Below, one piece after another: positions 1 through 6,567 of a DNA stretch of 19,854 bases. The position numbers were made by a program, and so were the translations under genes. The notes below the pieces were generated by a model. That model saw nothing but the letters and a program-made list of their open reading frames with translations, was not told where the DNA came from and searched no databases. The DNA comes from DASXTS01 sp036505275 (GTDB lineage: Bacteria; Actinomycetota; Actinomycetes; Mycobacteriales; Pseudonocardiaceae): positions 1 to 19,854 of the forward strand of contig DASXTS010000061.1 in assembly GCA_036505275.1 (NCBI GenBank), read 5' to 3'. How positions within the stretch are numbered: the first letter of the stretch is position 1; each line of letters starts with the position of its first letter.

Positions 1-175
1 GGTGCATCCGCAGCTCGTACCGCAGCCAGGCCTGGGTGGACCGGTACGCGTCCAGCTCATAGCCCTGGGCGGTGTCGAATTCGCCGACGCAGTGGGCGAG
101 TTCGGCTTGCAGTTGAGCGATGTGCTGGTGCAGTTCCCGCATTCGCTCGCCGAGCTGCCGAACCTCCCTCGTCAT
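1..175 (-). CDS. DUF222/HNH-endonuclease-type protein, N-terminal fragment
   Basis: This gene runs off the left edge, so only its first 58 codons are visible, starting at the ATG at 175-173. The N-terminus is a charged amphipathic helix (MTREVRQLGERMRELHQHIA). It leads into a stretch with Asp-Thr-Ala near residue 36, then Tyr-Arg-Ser-Thr-Gln-Ala-Trp-Leu-Arg-Tyr-Glu-Leu-Arg-Met. That pattern matches the start of the DUF222 (13E12-repeat) domain, which normally precedes a C-terminal HNH nuclease domain in actinobacterial proteins. The nuclease part is outside the window, so a nuclease function is inferred from the family. There is no clear Shine-Dalgarno sequence, but a TAGCGT hexamer lies 7 nt before the ATG, suggesting a leaderless transcript. 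A different coiled-coil protein is possible. Confidence 0.55.
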   Translation of the reverse strand, partial: MTREVRQLGERMRELHQHIAQLQAELAHCVGEFDTAQGYELDAYRSTQAWLRYELRMH

Positions 176-182
176 GGTCCAA

Positions 183-188
183 ACGCTA
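183..188 (-). promoter_or_regulatory. Putative leaderless -10 hexamer for the DUF222-type gene
   Basis: Read on the minus strand this is TAGCGT, followed by 7 nt and then the ATG at 175. It fits the actinobacterial TANNNT -10 rule with transcription starting at or next to the start codon. No convincing -35 element is visible. Confidence 0.35.
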
Positions 189-620
189 CAGCGGTGCACC
201 GACAGTTCCGGGTTGTGCGCCGTGGGTGGGAATACTTGTTTTGCGAAGTTTTGCCGGCGGTGCCGGGACACGCCAGCTGCTAGGTGCTTGCCACCGGATG
301 AAAGAACGACTTGAGTATGGCGCGTCCCCGGCTCAACGTCCCCGACTCAACCCCGCAACCGCCGGTCAAACATCGAGACCGCAACCCACTCCCGTCCCAA
401 GCCAAATCTTTGAACGCAGCTCAACGGCTCAACGTACCTAGCCAATGAACGTGCGCGCCGCCGGCCACGAGAGGTGACAGATGAAGGCCGACCTTGTCGC
501 GCTGCTCGGTCAGCGGCCCGACCGCAGCGGCTCCAGCGGCCCAGGGGACCACAGCTTTGAGCTTGGCTGGTTCGGTGGGGTGAGGTTGCGTCGTACCATG
601 GTGACCTCGGGCTCGGATAA
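189..620. other. Stretch without a recognisable gene
   Basis: About 430 bases between the DUF222-type gene and the symporter remnant hold no gene I recognise. Base composition between about 225 and 460 is visibly less G+C-rich than the rest of the window. A short frame from the ATG at 481 to the TAA at 634-636 (51 codons) has a fair Shine-Dalgarno (GAGAGG, 7 nt before the ATG) and G/C-rich third positions. It matches nothing I know and runs into the decayed region, so it may be the broken 5' end of the symporter remnant or chance. Confidence 0.4.
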
Positions 621-722
621 GGGTCGAGCCGACTAAGGTCCAGCTCGGTGTACGCGCTGTCGCTTGCGGCCTACGCCACCTCGTGGACGTATTACGGCAG
701 CGTGGGGCGGGCGGCGTCCTGG
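621..722 (+). pseudogene. Remnant of a sodium:solute symporter / sensor-kinase N-terminus
   Basis: A 34-codon stretch opens just after an in-frame TAA at 618-620. It contains Val-Tyr-Ala-Leu-Ser-Leu-Ala-Ala-Tyr-Ala-Thr-Ser-Trp-Thr-Tyr-Tyr-Gly-Ser-Val-Gly. This is the signature of the second transmembrane segment of PutP-like solute-symporter domains, especially those fused to histidine kinases, where the usual form is close to YALSLAVYCTSWTFYGSVG. The expected upstream first helix and downstream transporter are absent, and the frame loses similarity after about 722. I infer a deleted, frameshifted gene. If it was a symporter-type kinase, it could once have been the partner of the regulator at 1112, because such kinases often lie beside LuxR-type response regulators. 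Confidence 0.5.
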
Positions 723-1033
723 AGGACCGGCCGGACCGCACCGGAGTGGTCGGCCCTGGCCGGTCGGTGTTCAGCGTGGTCGACCGCGACCTCATCGCGC
801 ACGTCTTGGATCGGTCGCGGGCCGGAGCCCGGTGTACGCCACCACCGCGTGGGGCGAGCGCCGAGCTGTTCAGCCGGCTGCTGCCGTTGCTGATCGGGCG
901 AGGCATCCGCACGGTCGGCGAGGCGCGGGAAGCGGCCAGGCAGTCCTACCACGCCCGCGTGGATGAGGCTCGCTACCGGCAGCTCACCGGCAGGTCACCC
1001 GGAGGAGGGGAGCACCGCCAGGCCACGGACTGA
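683..1033 (+). CDS. Hypothetical protein of unknown family, possibly a gene remnant
   Basis: The frame stays open from a GTG at 683 to the TGA at 1031-1033 (116 codons). G and C strongly dominate third positions from about 746 onward, so at least the later part looks like genuine coding sequence. The first 13 codons overlap the symporter remnant in another frame, so the true start, if the gene is alive, is probably one of the in-frame GTG codons near 746-770. The C-terminal half is predicted helical, with a hydrophobic patch (LFSRLLPLLIGRGIRTV) followed by a charged helix ending in RYRQLTGRSP. I recognise no domain. It ends 78 nt before the regulator at 1112 and could be cotranscribed with it. 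Gene debris from the same deletion as the symporter fragment is equally plausible. Confidence 0.3.
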   Translation: MDVLRQRGAGGVLEDRPDRTGVVGPGRSVFSVVDRDLIAHVLDRSRAGARCTPPPRGASAELFSRLLPLLIGRGIRTVGEAREAARQSYHARVDEARYRQLTGRSPGGGEHRQATD

Positions 1034-1098
1034 TCCAGCCAGCCGATCTACGCCGGGCCGGAAAGCGTTGCCCATGGTCAATTCCGCCCGCGGCTGGC

Positions 1099-1104
1099 TA
1101 CCGT
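1099..1104 (+). promoter_or_regulatory. Putative leaderless -10 hexamer for the DevR-like regulator
   Basis: TACCGT lies 7 nt before the ATG at 1112, the same geometry as upstream of the DUF222-type gene and ybaB. It favours the ATG at 1112 over the in-frame GTG at 1103, which overlaps the hexamer. There is no Shine-Dalgarno sequence here. Confidence 0.4.
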
Positions 1105-1111
1105 GGCAGCC

Positions 1112-1792
1112 ATGGCGACGGAGGCGGGGCGGACCGTGCGGGTGTTCCTGCTGGACGATCACGAGATCGTCCGGCAGGGGATTGCGGCTTTGCTCGAGGT
1201 ACAGCCCGACATGGAGGTCGTCGGCGAGGCGTCGACGGCGGCGGAGGCGTTGGCGCGGATTCCGGCGTCGCAGCCCGATGTGGCGGTGCTGGACGTGCGC
1301 CTGCCGGACGGCGATGGGGTGGCGGTATGCCGGGAGCTGCGCGAACGGCTGCCGGGGACCGCGTTCTTGATGTTGACGTCCTATGCGGACGACGAGGCAT
1401 TGTTCGAGGCCCTGATGGCGGGGGCGGCCGGTTACGTCATCAAGGAAGTGCGTGGCGGGGATCTGGTTCAGGCGATTCGCACGGTGGCGGCGGGCGGCTC
1501 GTTGTTGGATGCGACGGCGACGAATCGGTTGTTGAGCCGGTTGCGGTCGGAACAGGTGGCCTCGCCGCCGGATCCGTTGCGGGAGTTGACCGATCAGGAG
1601 CGGCGGGTGTTGGAGCTGATCGGGCACGGTATGACGAACCGGGAGATCGGCACGGAGCTGTTCCTGGCCGAGAAAACCGTGAAGAACTACGTGTCGAGCT
1701 TGCTGTCGAAGTTGGGCATGCAACGCCGCACCCAGGCCGCGGTGCTGGCCACCGAACTCCGCGAGCGGGAGCGCGAGCAGCATCGGGGTTGA
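1112..1792 (+). CDS. devR: DevR/DosR-like NarL/FixJ-family response regulator
   Basis: A 226-aa two-component response regulator. The receiver domain (about residues 8-125) has the acidic pair Asp15-Asp16, the phosphoacceptor Asp61 in VLDVRLPDGDG, a switch threonine in MLTSYADDEA and the conserved lysine in GYVIKEV. The LuxR-type HTH (about 160-220) has the conserved run LFLAEKTVKNYVSSLLSKLG. Phrases such as AVLDVRLPDGDG, LTSYADDEA, FLAEKTVKNYVS and RRTQAAVLATEL are close to mycobacterial DevR (DosR), the transcriptional activator of the hypoxia, nitric oxide and dormancy regulon. The neighbours are typical members of that regulon, which supports the assignment. There is no kinase gene beside it, only a symporter/kinase remnant upstream, so its phosphodonor must be encoded elsewhere or lost. 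An in-frame GTG at 1103 is an alternative start. Confidence 0.85.
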   Translation: MATEAGRTVRVFLLDDHEIVRQGIAALLEVQPDMEVVGEASTAAEALARIPASQPDVAVLDVRLPDGDGVAVCRELRERLPGTAFLMLTSYADDEALFEALMAGAAGYVIKEVRGGDLVQAIRTVAAGGSLLDATATNRLLSRLRSEQVASPPDPLRELTDQERRVLELIGHGMTNREIGTELFLAEKTVKNYVSSLLSKLGMQRRTQAAVLATELREREREQHRG

Positions 1793-1800
1793 GTCGCCCC

Positions 1801-1837
1801 GGTCCGGACGGCCCACTGCGGAGGGGACCAACGGCCC
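1801..1837 (+). promoter_or_regulatory. Putative DevR/DosR-box pair upstream of the Acg-like operon
   Basis: GGGACCAACGGCCC (1824-1837) matches the GGGAC half-site and G+C-rich second half of the mycobacterial DosR box (core GGGACTWWAGTCCC, second half often GGCCC). A weaker copy, GGTCCGGACGGCCC, begins 23 bp upstream at 1801, agreeing at 10 of 14 positions; tandem boxes are common in DosR promoters. The better box is centred 65 bp before the ATG at 1895, or 35 bp before the GTG at 1865. No binding is shown; this is pattern similarity only. Confidence 0.4.
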
Positions 1838-1894
1838 ACGCCGGCGGGCCCATCGCTGCTGCTGGTGAGCGCCTCGGGCGGGCACGGTTCGGGT

Positions 1895-2899
1895 ATGAGC
1901 GTGCAGCCCGTGGTGGCAGGTGCTGGGCAGCAGGTGGACTGGGCGGCGGTGATCGGGGACGCGATCGCGGCGCCGTCGGTGCACAACACGCAGCCGTGGC
2001 GGTTCGTGGCCTTTCAGGACGCCGTCGAGCTGCATATCGACCCGATGCGGGTGCTGGCGGTGGCCGATCCGCATGGTCGGGAGGCGCGGCTGAGCTGTGG
2101 CGCGGCGCTGTTCAACCTGCGACTCGCATTGCGGGCGCACGGCCACAGCGGCGCCGTGCGACTGGTCCCGGACCGCTCCCGGCCGCGGCTGCTGGCCGTG
2201 GTCGGGCTCGGCCCGCCACGGCCGGCCACCCCCCTGGAGATGGCGCTGCACCGAGCGATCCACCGCCGGCACAGTCACCGCCGGCCGTTTCGCGCGACCC
2301 CGGTGCCGTCCAGCGTGCGGCACCTGATCACCGCCGCGGCGGCGAGCGAGGGTGCCGAGCTCCGGCTGATCGACGACCCGTCCACCACCGGCCGGCTGGC
2401 CGGGCTGGTCCGGCGGGCCGAGCACGACCAGCAGAACAGCCCGCGGTTCGCCGCCGAGCTGGCCCGCTGGACCTTCGATGGCCGCTCGCGCACCGATGGG
2501 GTACCGCGCACCGCCGGCGGACCGAGGCCACCGGCCGGCGGCCTGGTCGTGCTCCGCGACTTCACCCCCGACCTGCCCAGACCGGTCCGCGACTACGAGC
2601 GGGACCCGCTGTTCGGGGTGCTGGTCAGCCACGGCGACACGATCATCGACCAGCTCCGCGCCGGCCAGGCGCTGCAACGGGCCTGGCTCACCGCGACCGC
2701 CCACGGCGCGGCCGCCACCGTGCTGTCCCAGCCCATCGAGCTGCCGTCGGCCAGAGCTGCGCTGCAGAAGCTGCTCAGCGGCGCCAGCCATCCCCAGCTC
2801 GTGCTGCGTCTGGGCATGGCCAGCACCACGGGTTCCACCCCACGGCGCCCCGTCCGCGAGGTGCTCCACATCAGCAACGAGAAGGTGGGTGTCCAATGA
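1895..2899 (+). CDS. Acg-family FMN-binding nitroreductase-like protein (first of a pair)
   Basis: A 334-aa member of the Acg family (mycobacterial Rv2032, Rv3127, Rv3131), a duplicated nitroreductase fold that binds FMN. Visible family signatures are APSVHNTQPWRF (residues 26-37), the LSCGAAL motif near 66-72 and IHRRHSHRRPF (122-132). Acg-type proteins are induced by DosR in hypoxia. They appear to bind flavin without classical nitroreductase turnover, so the catalytic role is uncertain. It overlaps the next gene by 4 bp (ATGA), so the two are translationally coupled. I chose the ATG at 1895; the GTG at 1865 is in frame and would add ten residues. A DosR-like box upstream suggests regulation by the adjacent DevR homologue. 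Confidence 0.8.
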   Translation: MSVQPVVAGAGQQVDWAAVIGDAIAAPSVHNTQPWRFVAFQDAVELHIDPMRVLAVADPHGREARLSCGAALFNLRLALRAHGHSGAVRLVPDRSRPRLLAVVGLGPPRPATPLEMALHRAIHRRHSHRRPFRATPVPSSVRHLITAAAASEGAELRLIDDPSTTGRLAGLVRRAEHDQQNSPRFAAELARWTFDGRSRTDGVPRTAGGPRPPAGGLVVLRDFTPDLPRPVRDYERDPLFGVLVSHGDTIIDQLRAGQALQRAWLTATAHGAAATVLSQPIELPSARAALQKLLSGASHPQLVLRLGMASTTGSTPRRPVREVLHISNEKVGVQ

Positions 2900-3903
2900 C
2901 CAGCCACGCCGTGGTCGTCCCTGAGCGCGGCACCGTGCTCGCGGCGCTCGAGCTCGCCTGCCGGGCGCCGTCGCTGCACAACAGCCAACCCTGGCGGTGG
3001 CGACTTGGCGAGCACACCCTGCACCTGCATGCCGACCCCGACCGGCTGCTGGCCGCGACCGACCCGACCGGGCGCGAGTTGGTGATGAGCTGCGGCGCCG
3101 CGCTGCACCACGCCCGTGTGGCGCTCGCCGCTTCCGGCTGGCGCGCGATCGTGCATCGGCTGCCGAATCCCGCCGACCGCGAGCACCTGGCGTCGATCGA
3201 GTTCGCGCCGCTCCCCGACCTGCCCGCCGAAATGGTGCCGTTGGCCAGGGCGATTGCCGATCGGCACACCGACCGCCGACCGTTCCTGCCCGAGCCGGTG
3301 CCGCGCCCTGTGCTGGACCGGCTCGCGAGCCTGGCAGCGATCGAGGGTGCCTCGCTCACCGTGGCCGACAGTGTGGTCGCACGCCGCGAGCTGGTGGTGG
3401 CCATGTCCGCGGTCAACGAGCTGCAACGGCGCGACGCCGCATACCGCACCGAACTCGCGGCGTGGGCCGCGCGGGGGCTCGGCGCCGTCGACGGCGTGCC
3501 GGCCAGCGGGCTACGGTCCGTGCACCCACCGGGACGGCCATTGCTCGGCAGGGACTTCTCGTCGGCCGGTGAAGGCGACCTTGTCGTGCCGCCGGTTGAC
3601 GATGGGGCGGTGCTCGCGGTGTTGAGCACGGAGTCCGACCAGCGGCTGGACTGGCTGCGCGCCGGTGAAGCGGTGTCCGCAGTGCTGCTCGGGGCCACGG
3701 CGGCGGGTCTGGCCTCCTGCCCGCTCAGCCAGATCGCGGAAGCGGAGGCGGCGCGGGACGCGGTGCGATCGGCGGTGCTCGGCGGGAGCGGCGCGCCGCA
3801 GTTGCTGCTGCGGATCGGATGGGCGGTGACGGAGGTGTACCCGTCGCGCCCGTCTCCCCGTCGCCCGCTCGCCGAGGTTCTGGATCGGTTGTCGGCGGAA
3901 TAA
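2896..3903 (+). CDS. Acg-family nitroreductase-like protein (second of a pair)
   Basis: A 335-aa paralogue of the upstream protein. It has APSLHNSQPWRW near residues 28-39, the MSCGAALHHARVAL stretch and ADRHTDRRPF near 122-131, in the same order as its neighbour. The ATG at 2896 overlaps the upstream stop (ATGA), and AAGGTGGG lies just before it, so the start is well supported and coupling is likely. An FMN-dependent or FMN-sequestering stress role is inferred from the Acg family. The two paralogues have diverged considerably outside these motifs, so the pair is either an old duplication or may form a heterodimer; the sequence does not decide. It ends close to the convergent universal stress protein gene. 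Confidence 0.8.
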   Translation: MTSHAVVVPERGTVLAALELACRAPSLHNSQPWRWRLGEHTLHLHADPDRLLAATDPTGRELVMSCGAALHHARVALAASGWRAIVHRLPNPADREHLASIEFAPLPDLPAEMVPLARAIADRHTDRRPFLPEPVPRPVLDRLASLAAIEGASLTVADSVVARRELVVAMSAVNELQRRDAAYRTELAAWAARGLGAVDGVPASGLRSVHPPGRPLLGRDFSSAGEGDLVVPPVDDGAVLAVLSTESDQRLDWLRAGEAVSAVLLGATAAGLASCPLSQIAEAEAARDAVRSAVLGGSGAPQLLLRIGWAVTEVYPSRPSPRRPLAEVLDRLSAE

Positions 3904-3926
3904 GAGCGTGTCTCGCGTGGTAGCGC

Positions 3927-3956
3927 GGTGACCTGGAACATGATCAGTCGGTCACC
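3927..3956. terminator. Possible bidirectional hairpin between convergent genes
   Basis: GGTGACC and GGTCACC form a 7-bp perfect inverted repeat with a 16-nt loop. It lies between the Acg-like operon and the universal stress protein and overlaps the latter's stop codon (3952-3954). There is no T tract and the loop is long, so this is a weak call. Confidence 0.25.
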
Positions 3957-4842
3957 CGGTGGGCGGTCGCACGATGGCCACCGGGCAGGCGGACTCCCTG
4001 ACCAGGGTGCGGCTGACCGAGCCCCACACCGCGGTGGCCCACCGGTCCCGACCGTGGCTGCCGACGACCAGCAGCGCGGCCCGCCGCGACCATCGGGTCA
4101 GCTCGGCGCCGGGCTCGCCCTCGCCGCCACCGTCGGTCACCGGCACATCGGGGTATTGCTCGGCGAAGCCGGCCAGAGCCTCGGCCAGGAGCATGCGGTG
4201 CTCCAGGCCGGCGACCGTGCGCCGTCCGGCGGTCTGCTCGGCGGGCCAGCAGTGCACGACGGTCAGCGGCGCGGCCCGGCGGGCCGCTGCGTCGAATGCG
4301 AAGGCGACGGCGGGCTGGGACACTTCGCTGCCGTCGGTGGCGACCACGACGGCGCCGGGCTGGCCGTTGTGGCCATTCTCGGCACCGGGGGCGGCCGGCG
4401 GAACGGCGACGACCGGGCAGGCCGCGGCGGTGATCAACGCGCCGATCAGGGAGCCGAACCTGGTCTCGGCGTCCTCGACGGCGTGCGCGCCGGTGCCGAT
4501 TACCACCACGGCCGCCCGTAATGATTCGTCTTGCAGGGCCAGGTCGGGGCGCTGCGGGACGAGTCGCCCGAACACCGGCAGGCCCGGCCGGGAGCGGCGG
4601 GCGAGCTGCACGGCGTCGTCGAGCTCGGCCTTGGCGGCACCGCGCAGGAGCTCGTGCTCGCTGGGCCCGCTCTCGTACGGCAGGGTGGCGAAGCCGTGCA
4701 CGAGGTGCAGCGGCACCCGGCGCAGGGCGGCCTCCGCGGCTGCCCACGCGACGGCCCGCGGTTGGGGTGCCCAGCCGATGCCGGCGACGGCGGCAATGAT
4801 CGGCCGAGCGACGTTCGGCCGAGCGACGTTCGGCGTAGTCAC
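3952..4842 (-). CDS. Universal stress protein, two tandem UspA domains
   Basis: A 296-aa protein with two UspA domains, about residues 14-145 and 155-290. The second domain carries an intact ATP-binding motif G-S-H-G followed by nine residues and G-S (GSHGRDRWATAVWGS), then the usual CPVAIVRPP strand. The equivalent loop in the first domain (GTGAHAVEDAETRFGS) has the wrong spacing and lacks the second glycine, so only domain 2 probably binds ATP in the classical way. Tandem-domain Usp proteins of this type are prominent DosR-regulon members. I start at the GTG at 4842; the next possible start upstream is a TTG at 4929 that would overlap the DosR-like box. A TACCGT hexamer 8 nt before the GTG suggests a leaderless mRNA. 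The N-terminus includes a perfect duplication of Asn-Val-Ala-Arg-Pro. Confidence 0.82.
   Translation of the reverse strand: MTTPNVARPNVARPIIAAVAGIGWAPQPRAVAWAAAEAALRRVPLHLVHGFATLPYESGPSEHELLRGAAKAELDDAVQLARRSRPGLPVFGRLVPQRPDLALQDESLRAAVVVIGTGAHAVEDAETRFGSLIGALITAAACPVVAVPPAAPGAENGHNGQPGAVVVATDGSEVSQPAVAFAFDAAARRAAPLTVVHCWPAEQTAGRRTVAGLEHRMLLAEALAGFAEQYPDVPVTDGGGEGEPGAELTRWSRRAALLVVGSHGRDRWATAVWGSVSRTLVRESACPVAIVRPPTG
4801..4830. repeat. 15-bp perfect tandem duplication in the Usp N-terminus
   Basis: CGGCCGAGCGACGTT occurs twice back to back (4801-4815, 4816-4830). On the minus strand it encodes NVARP twice, just before the first beta strand of the Usp domain. It looks like a replication-slippage duplication that kept the frame. 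Confidence 0.85.
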
Positions 4843-4901
4843 GATGGCCGACGGTAGGCAGTGGCCGCGGTCGCCCCCAGCGGCGAAGGGCTGCCGGTGC
4901 C

Positions 4902-4915
4902 GGGACCTTCGACCT
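4902..4915. promoter_or_regulatory. Putative DevR/DosR box upstream of the Usp gene
   Basis: GGGACCTTCGACCT resembles the DosR-box core, and sites of this class work in either orientation. Its centre lies about 65 bp upstream of the GTG at 4842, between the Usp gene and the DUF1876 gene. Confidence 0.35.
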
Positions 4916-4974
4916 TGCCGGCAGCGCAAGTCGCGCCTCGTCGCCCCCGGCCGCGCTGGTGCGGCGCTACCGGG

Positions 4975-5244
4975 TCACTCGGCGAGGTAGGCCGGCCGGT
5001 GCGTGATCTTCTCGATGTCCGCGGCGGTGGCGTCGAGGAGCTTGTGCGCGAGATCGGACAGCGCACGCGCGACGGCCAGCTCGTCGCCGATCTCGGGTAC
5101 TTCCTGGTCCCGCGGGTTCCGTCTGGCCATGCCCGCGCCGACCAGCTCACTCTCGCCGGGGTTGTGCAGCCGGGCCTCGGCCCGGGTCCTACCGTCGTGC
5201 TCGTCAATGACGATATCGACGTGCCACCGCTTGTCGGTGCTCAT
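4975..5244 (-). CDS. DUF1876 (dsRBD-fold) stress-associated protein
   Basis: An 89-aa protein filling the whole DUF1876 family length. The family pattern is clear: an N-terminal strand (WHVDIVIDEHDG), RAEARLHN, LVGAGMARRNPRDQEVPEIGDELAVARALSDLAHKLLDATAADIE and a C-terminal THRPAYL. Mycobacterial relatives are Rv1738, strongly induced by DosR in hypoxia, and Rv2632c. Rv1738 has a fold like ribosome-hibernation factors, so a role in translational shutdown during dormancy has been proposed; that is family knowledge, not shown here. The ATG at 5244 is preceded by GGGAG at suboptimal distance. It sits between two Usp genes on the same strand with gaps of 125-132 bp, so it may have its own promoter. 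I see no good DosR box directly upstream. Confidence 0.85.
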   Translation of the reverse strand: MSTDKRWHVDIVIDEHDGRTRAEARLHNPGESELVGAGMARRNPRDQEVPEIGDELAVARALSDLAHKLLDATAADIEKITHRPAYLAE

Positions 5245-5369
5245 GGTGCGCCTGCTCCCGTGGTTCGGGGTCCGGCGGCGCCTCTGCCGCCAACCCGCGG
5301 CACGATCGTCTCACCCGGGCGCTCGCCGGTGGCGCGGTCATCATGCGCCGCCCAGCCGGACGAGGAGGC

Positions 5370-6479
5370 TCAGAGCCGGACCATGCGCCCCGCCCCGGCG
5401 CTCTCGACGTCGATATCGGCGTTGAGACCGGTGCCGGCCGCTGGCACCGGGGTCGGGATCACGGCAACGGGGCAGGTCAGCACGGGGAGCACGTGGTCGA
5501 TCAGCCGCACCGGCCGCAGCGGGTGGCTGGCGCCACCGATGACCAGCAGCCGCGCGCCGGTCGCGACGTGTTCCAACACGGCCGCCGGTGGCCCGCTGAA
5601 GGTGGCGCGGTGCACGGCGACCTGGGGATACCTCGCGCGCCACGATTCGATCGCGCCGGTCAGTGCGGACCGGTTGGCGGTGACCGAGGCGCGGCTTTCG
5701 TGCCGCTCGGCGTGCACGACGGCCAGCGGCCAGCCGTGCGCCGCCGCCTCGGCGAAGGCGTGGCCGAGAACCGCGCTGATCGCGGCCGAGCCATCAACCG
5801 AGCCAACCGAGCCAACCGAGCCAGCCGAGCCAACCGAGCCAACCGAGCCAACCGAGCCAGCCGAGCCGGCCGAGCCAACCGAGCCAGCCGGTGGGCGGCC
5901 GGCCGATCCGTCCACCGTGGCCACCACGTGGCCGACGAACGGGCCGGTATAGGCACCGGTATGAGCGCCGGTATGAGCGCCGGTATAAGCGCCGGTATAA
6001 GCGCCGGTATAAGCATCGTCACGGCGATCGGGTGGTACGACGACCACGGTGCCGTGCGCGTGCCGCAGCACGTACTCCACGGTCGACCCCAGCATCCGCG
6101 CGGTGAACCGGTGCCGGCCGCCGAGCCCGATCACCAGCAGGTCACCGCGCCGGACGTGCGCGACCAGGGCACGACCGGCTGGCCCGCAAATGGCTGTTGC
6201 GGTCGCCGGCAGGCCCGGGTGCTGCTCGGCCAGCCACTCGATGGCGTCGTCCAGCACCGCGCCCGCGGTCTCGCGCTCGTCCAGCCATGCTTCCGGCGGC
6301 GGGAGACTGCCCCCCAATGCCCCGGTGACCAGCGGCGGCGCCTGCCAGCAGTGGTACACGACGAGCTGCTTGCTGTGGGTGAGAGCCTCCTCGGCCGCCC
6401 AGGCCAGGGTGGCCCGACTGCTCGGCGAACCGTCGATGCCGACGGCCACCAGGTCCGGGGTGCGCGCGTCGATCTCCAT
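5370..6479 (-). CDS. Universal stress protein with two UspA domains and tandem-repeat insertions
   Basis: A 369-aa tandem-domain Usp. Domain 1 (about 9-150) has the first-strand DGS (16-18) and an intact ATP-binding motif, G118-x2-G121-x9-G131-S132. Domain 2 starts near residue 186 (VVATVDGS) but its nucleotide loop (GGASHPLRPVRLIDHV) lacks the motif, so it probably does not bind ATP. Two low-complexity insertions are unusual: six four-residue repeats of the type AYTG/AHTG in the linker (156-179), and a Gly-Ser-Val/Ala run (about 199-229) placed between strand 1 and helix 1 of domain 2. The ATG at 6479 is fixed by GGAGG eight bases upstream. Two DosR-like boxes lie upstream, in the region shared with the divergent DUF6191 gene. 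Confidence 0.82.
   Translation of the reverse strand: MEIDARTPDLVAVGIDGSPSSRATLAWAAEEALTHSKQLVVYHCWQAPPLVTGALGGSLPPPEAWLDERETAGAVLDDAIEWLAEQHPGLPATATAICGPAGRALVAHVRRGDLLVIGLGGRHRFTARMLGSTVEYVLRHAHGTVVVVPPDRRDDAYTGAYTGAYTGAHTGAHTGAYTGPFVGHVVATVDGSAGRPPAGSVGSAGSAGSVGSVGSVGSAGSVGSVGSVDGSAAISAVLGHAFAEAAAHGWPLAVVHAERHESRASVTANRSALTGAIESWRARYPQVAVHRATFSGPPAAVLEHVATGARLLVIGGASHPLRPVRLIDHVLPVLTCPVAVIPTPVPAAGTGLNADIDVESAGAGRMVRL
5795..5884. repeat. 9-bp tandem repeat, ten copies, inside the Usp gene
   Basis: Ten contiguous 9-bp units of CAACCGAGC or one-base variants (CAGCCGAGC, CGGCCGAGC) run from 5795 to 5884. On the coding (minus) strand each unit encodes Gly-Ser-Val or Gly-Ser-Ala. Unit length is a multiple of three, so gain or loss of copies keeps the frame. 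Confidence 0.95.
5943..6014. repeat. 12-bp tandem repeat, six copies, inside the Usp gene
   Basis: Six 12-bp units close to GCCGGTATAAGC run from 5943 to 6014; the last three are identical. On the coding (minus) strand they encode Ala-Tyr-Thr-Gly or Ala-His-Thr-Gly in the linker between the two Usp domains. Confidence 0.95.
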
Positions 6480-6510
6480 CGCCGCCCTCCAACTTTCGCA
6501 GCTGTCCGTC

Positions 6511-6524
6511 GGTCCGATGGTCCC
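6511..6524 (-). promoter_or_regulatory. Putative DevR/DosR box, Usp-proximal
   Basis: Read on the minus strand this is GGGACCATCGGACC, with two more G residues before it. It shares GGGACC with the other candidate boxes here and has a second half close to GGCCC. It ends 31 nt upstream of the Usp start at 6479. Confidence 0.4.
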
Positions 6525-6567
6525 CCGTGCAGCGGCCGGTCGGCAGGGAAATTCGGTCCACGGTAGG

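Noticed and set aside
1327..2895. Upstream extension of the second Acg-like gene to a very long fused protein
   Set aside because: The frame is open by GC bias only. The extension overlaps devR and the first Acg-like gene in another frame, and the ATG at 2896 has a ribosome-binding site and the coupled ATGA overlap.
995..2896. A 633-codon open frame on the minus strand opposite devR and the first Acg-like gene
   Set aside because: It has no recognisable domain, a His/Arg/Gln-rich composition typical of antisense frames in GC-rich genes, and it covers well-identified genes on the other strand.
5245..5369. DosR box upstream of the DUF1876 gene
   Set aside because: GGACC- and GGTCC-like pieces occur but none gives a convincing 14-bp site, so control of this gene by DevR is left open.
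5795..6014. CRISPR array or intergenic microsatellite
   Set aside because: Units are 9 and 12 bp with no spacers and lie in frame within a Usp gene, so they are coding tandem repeats.
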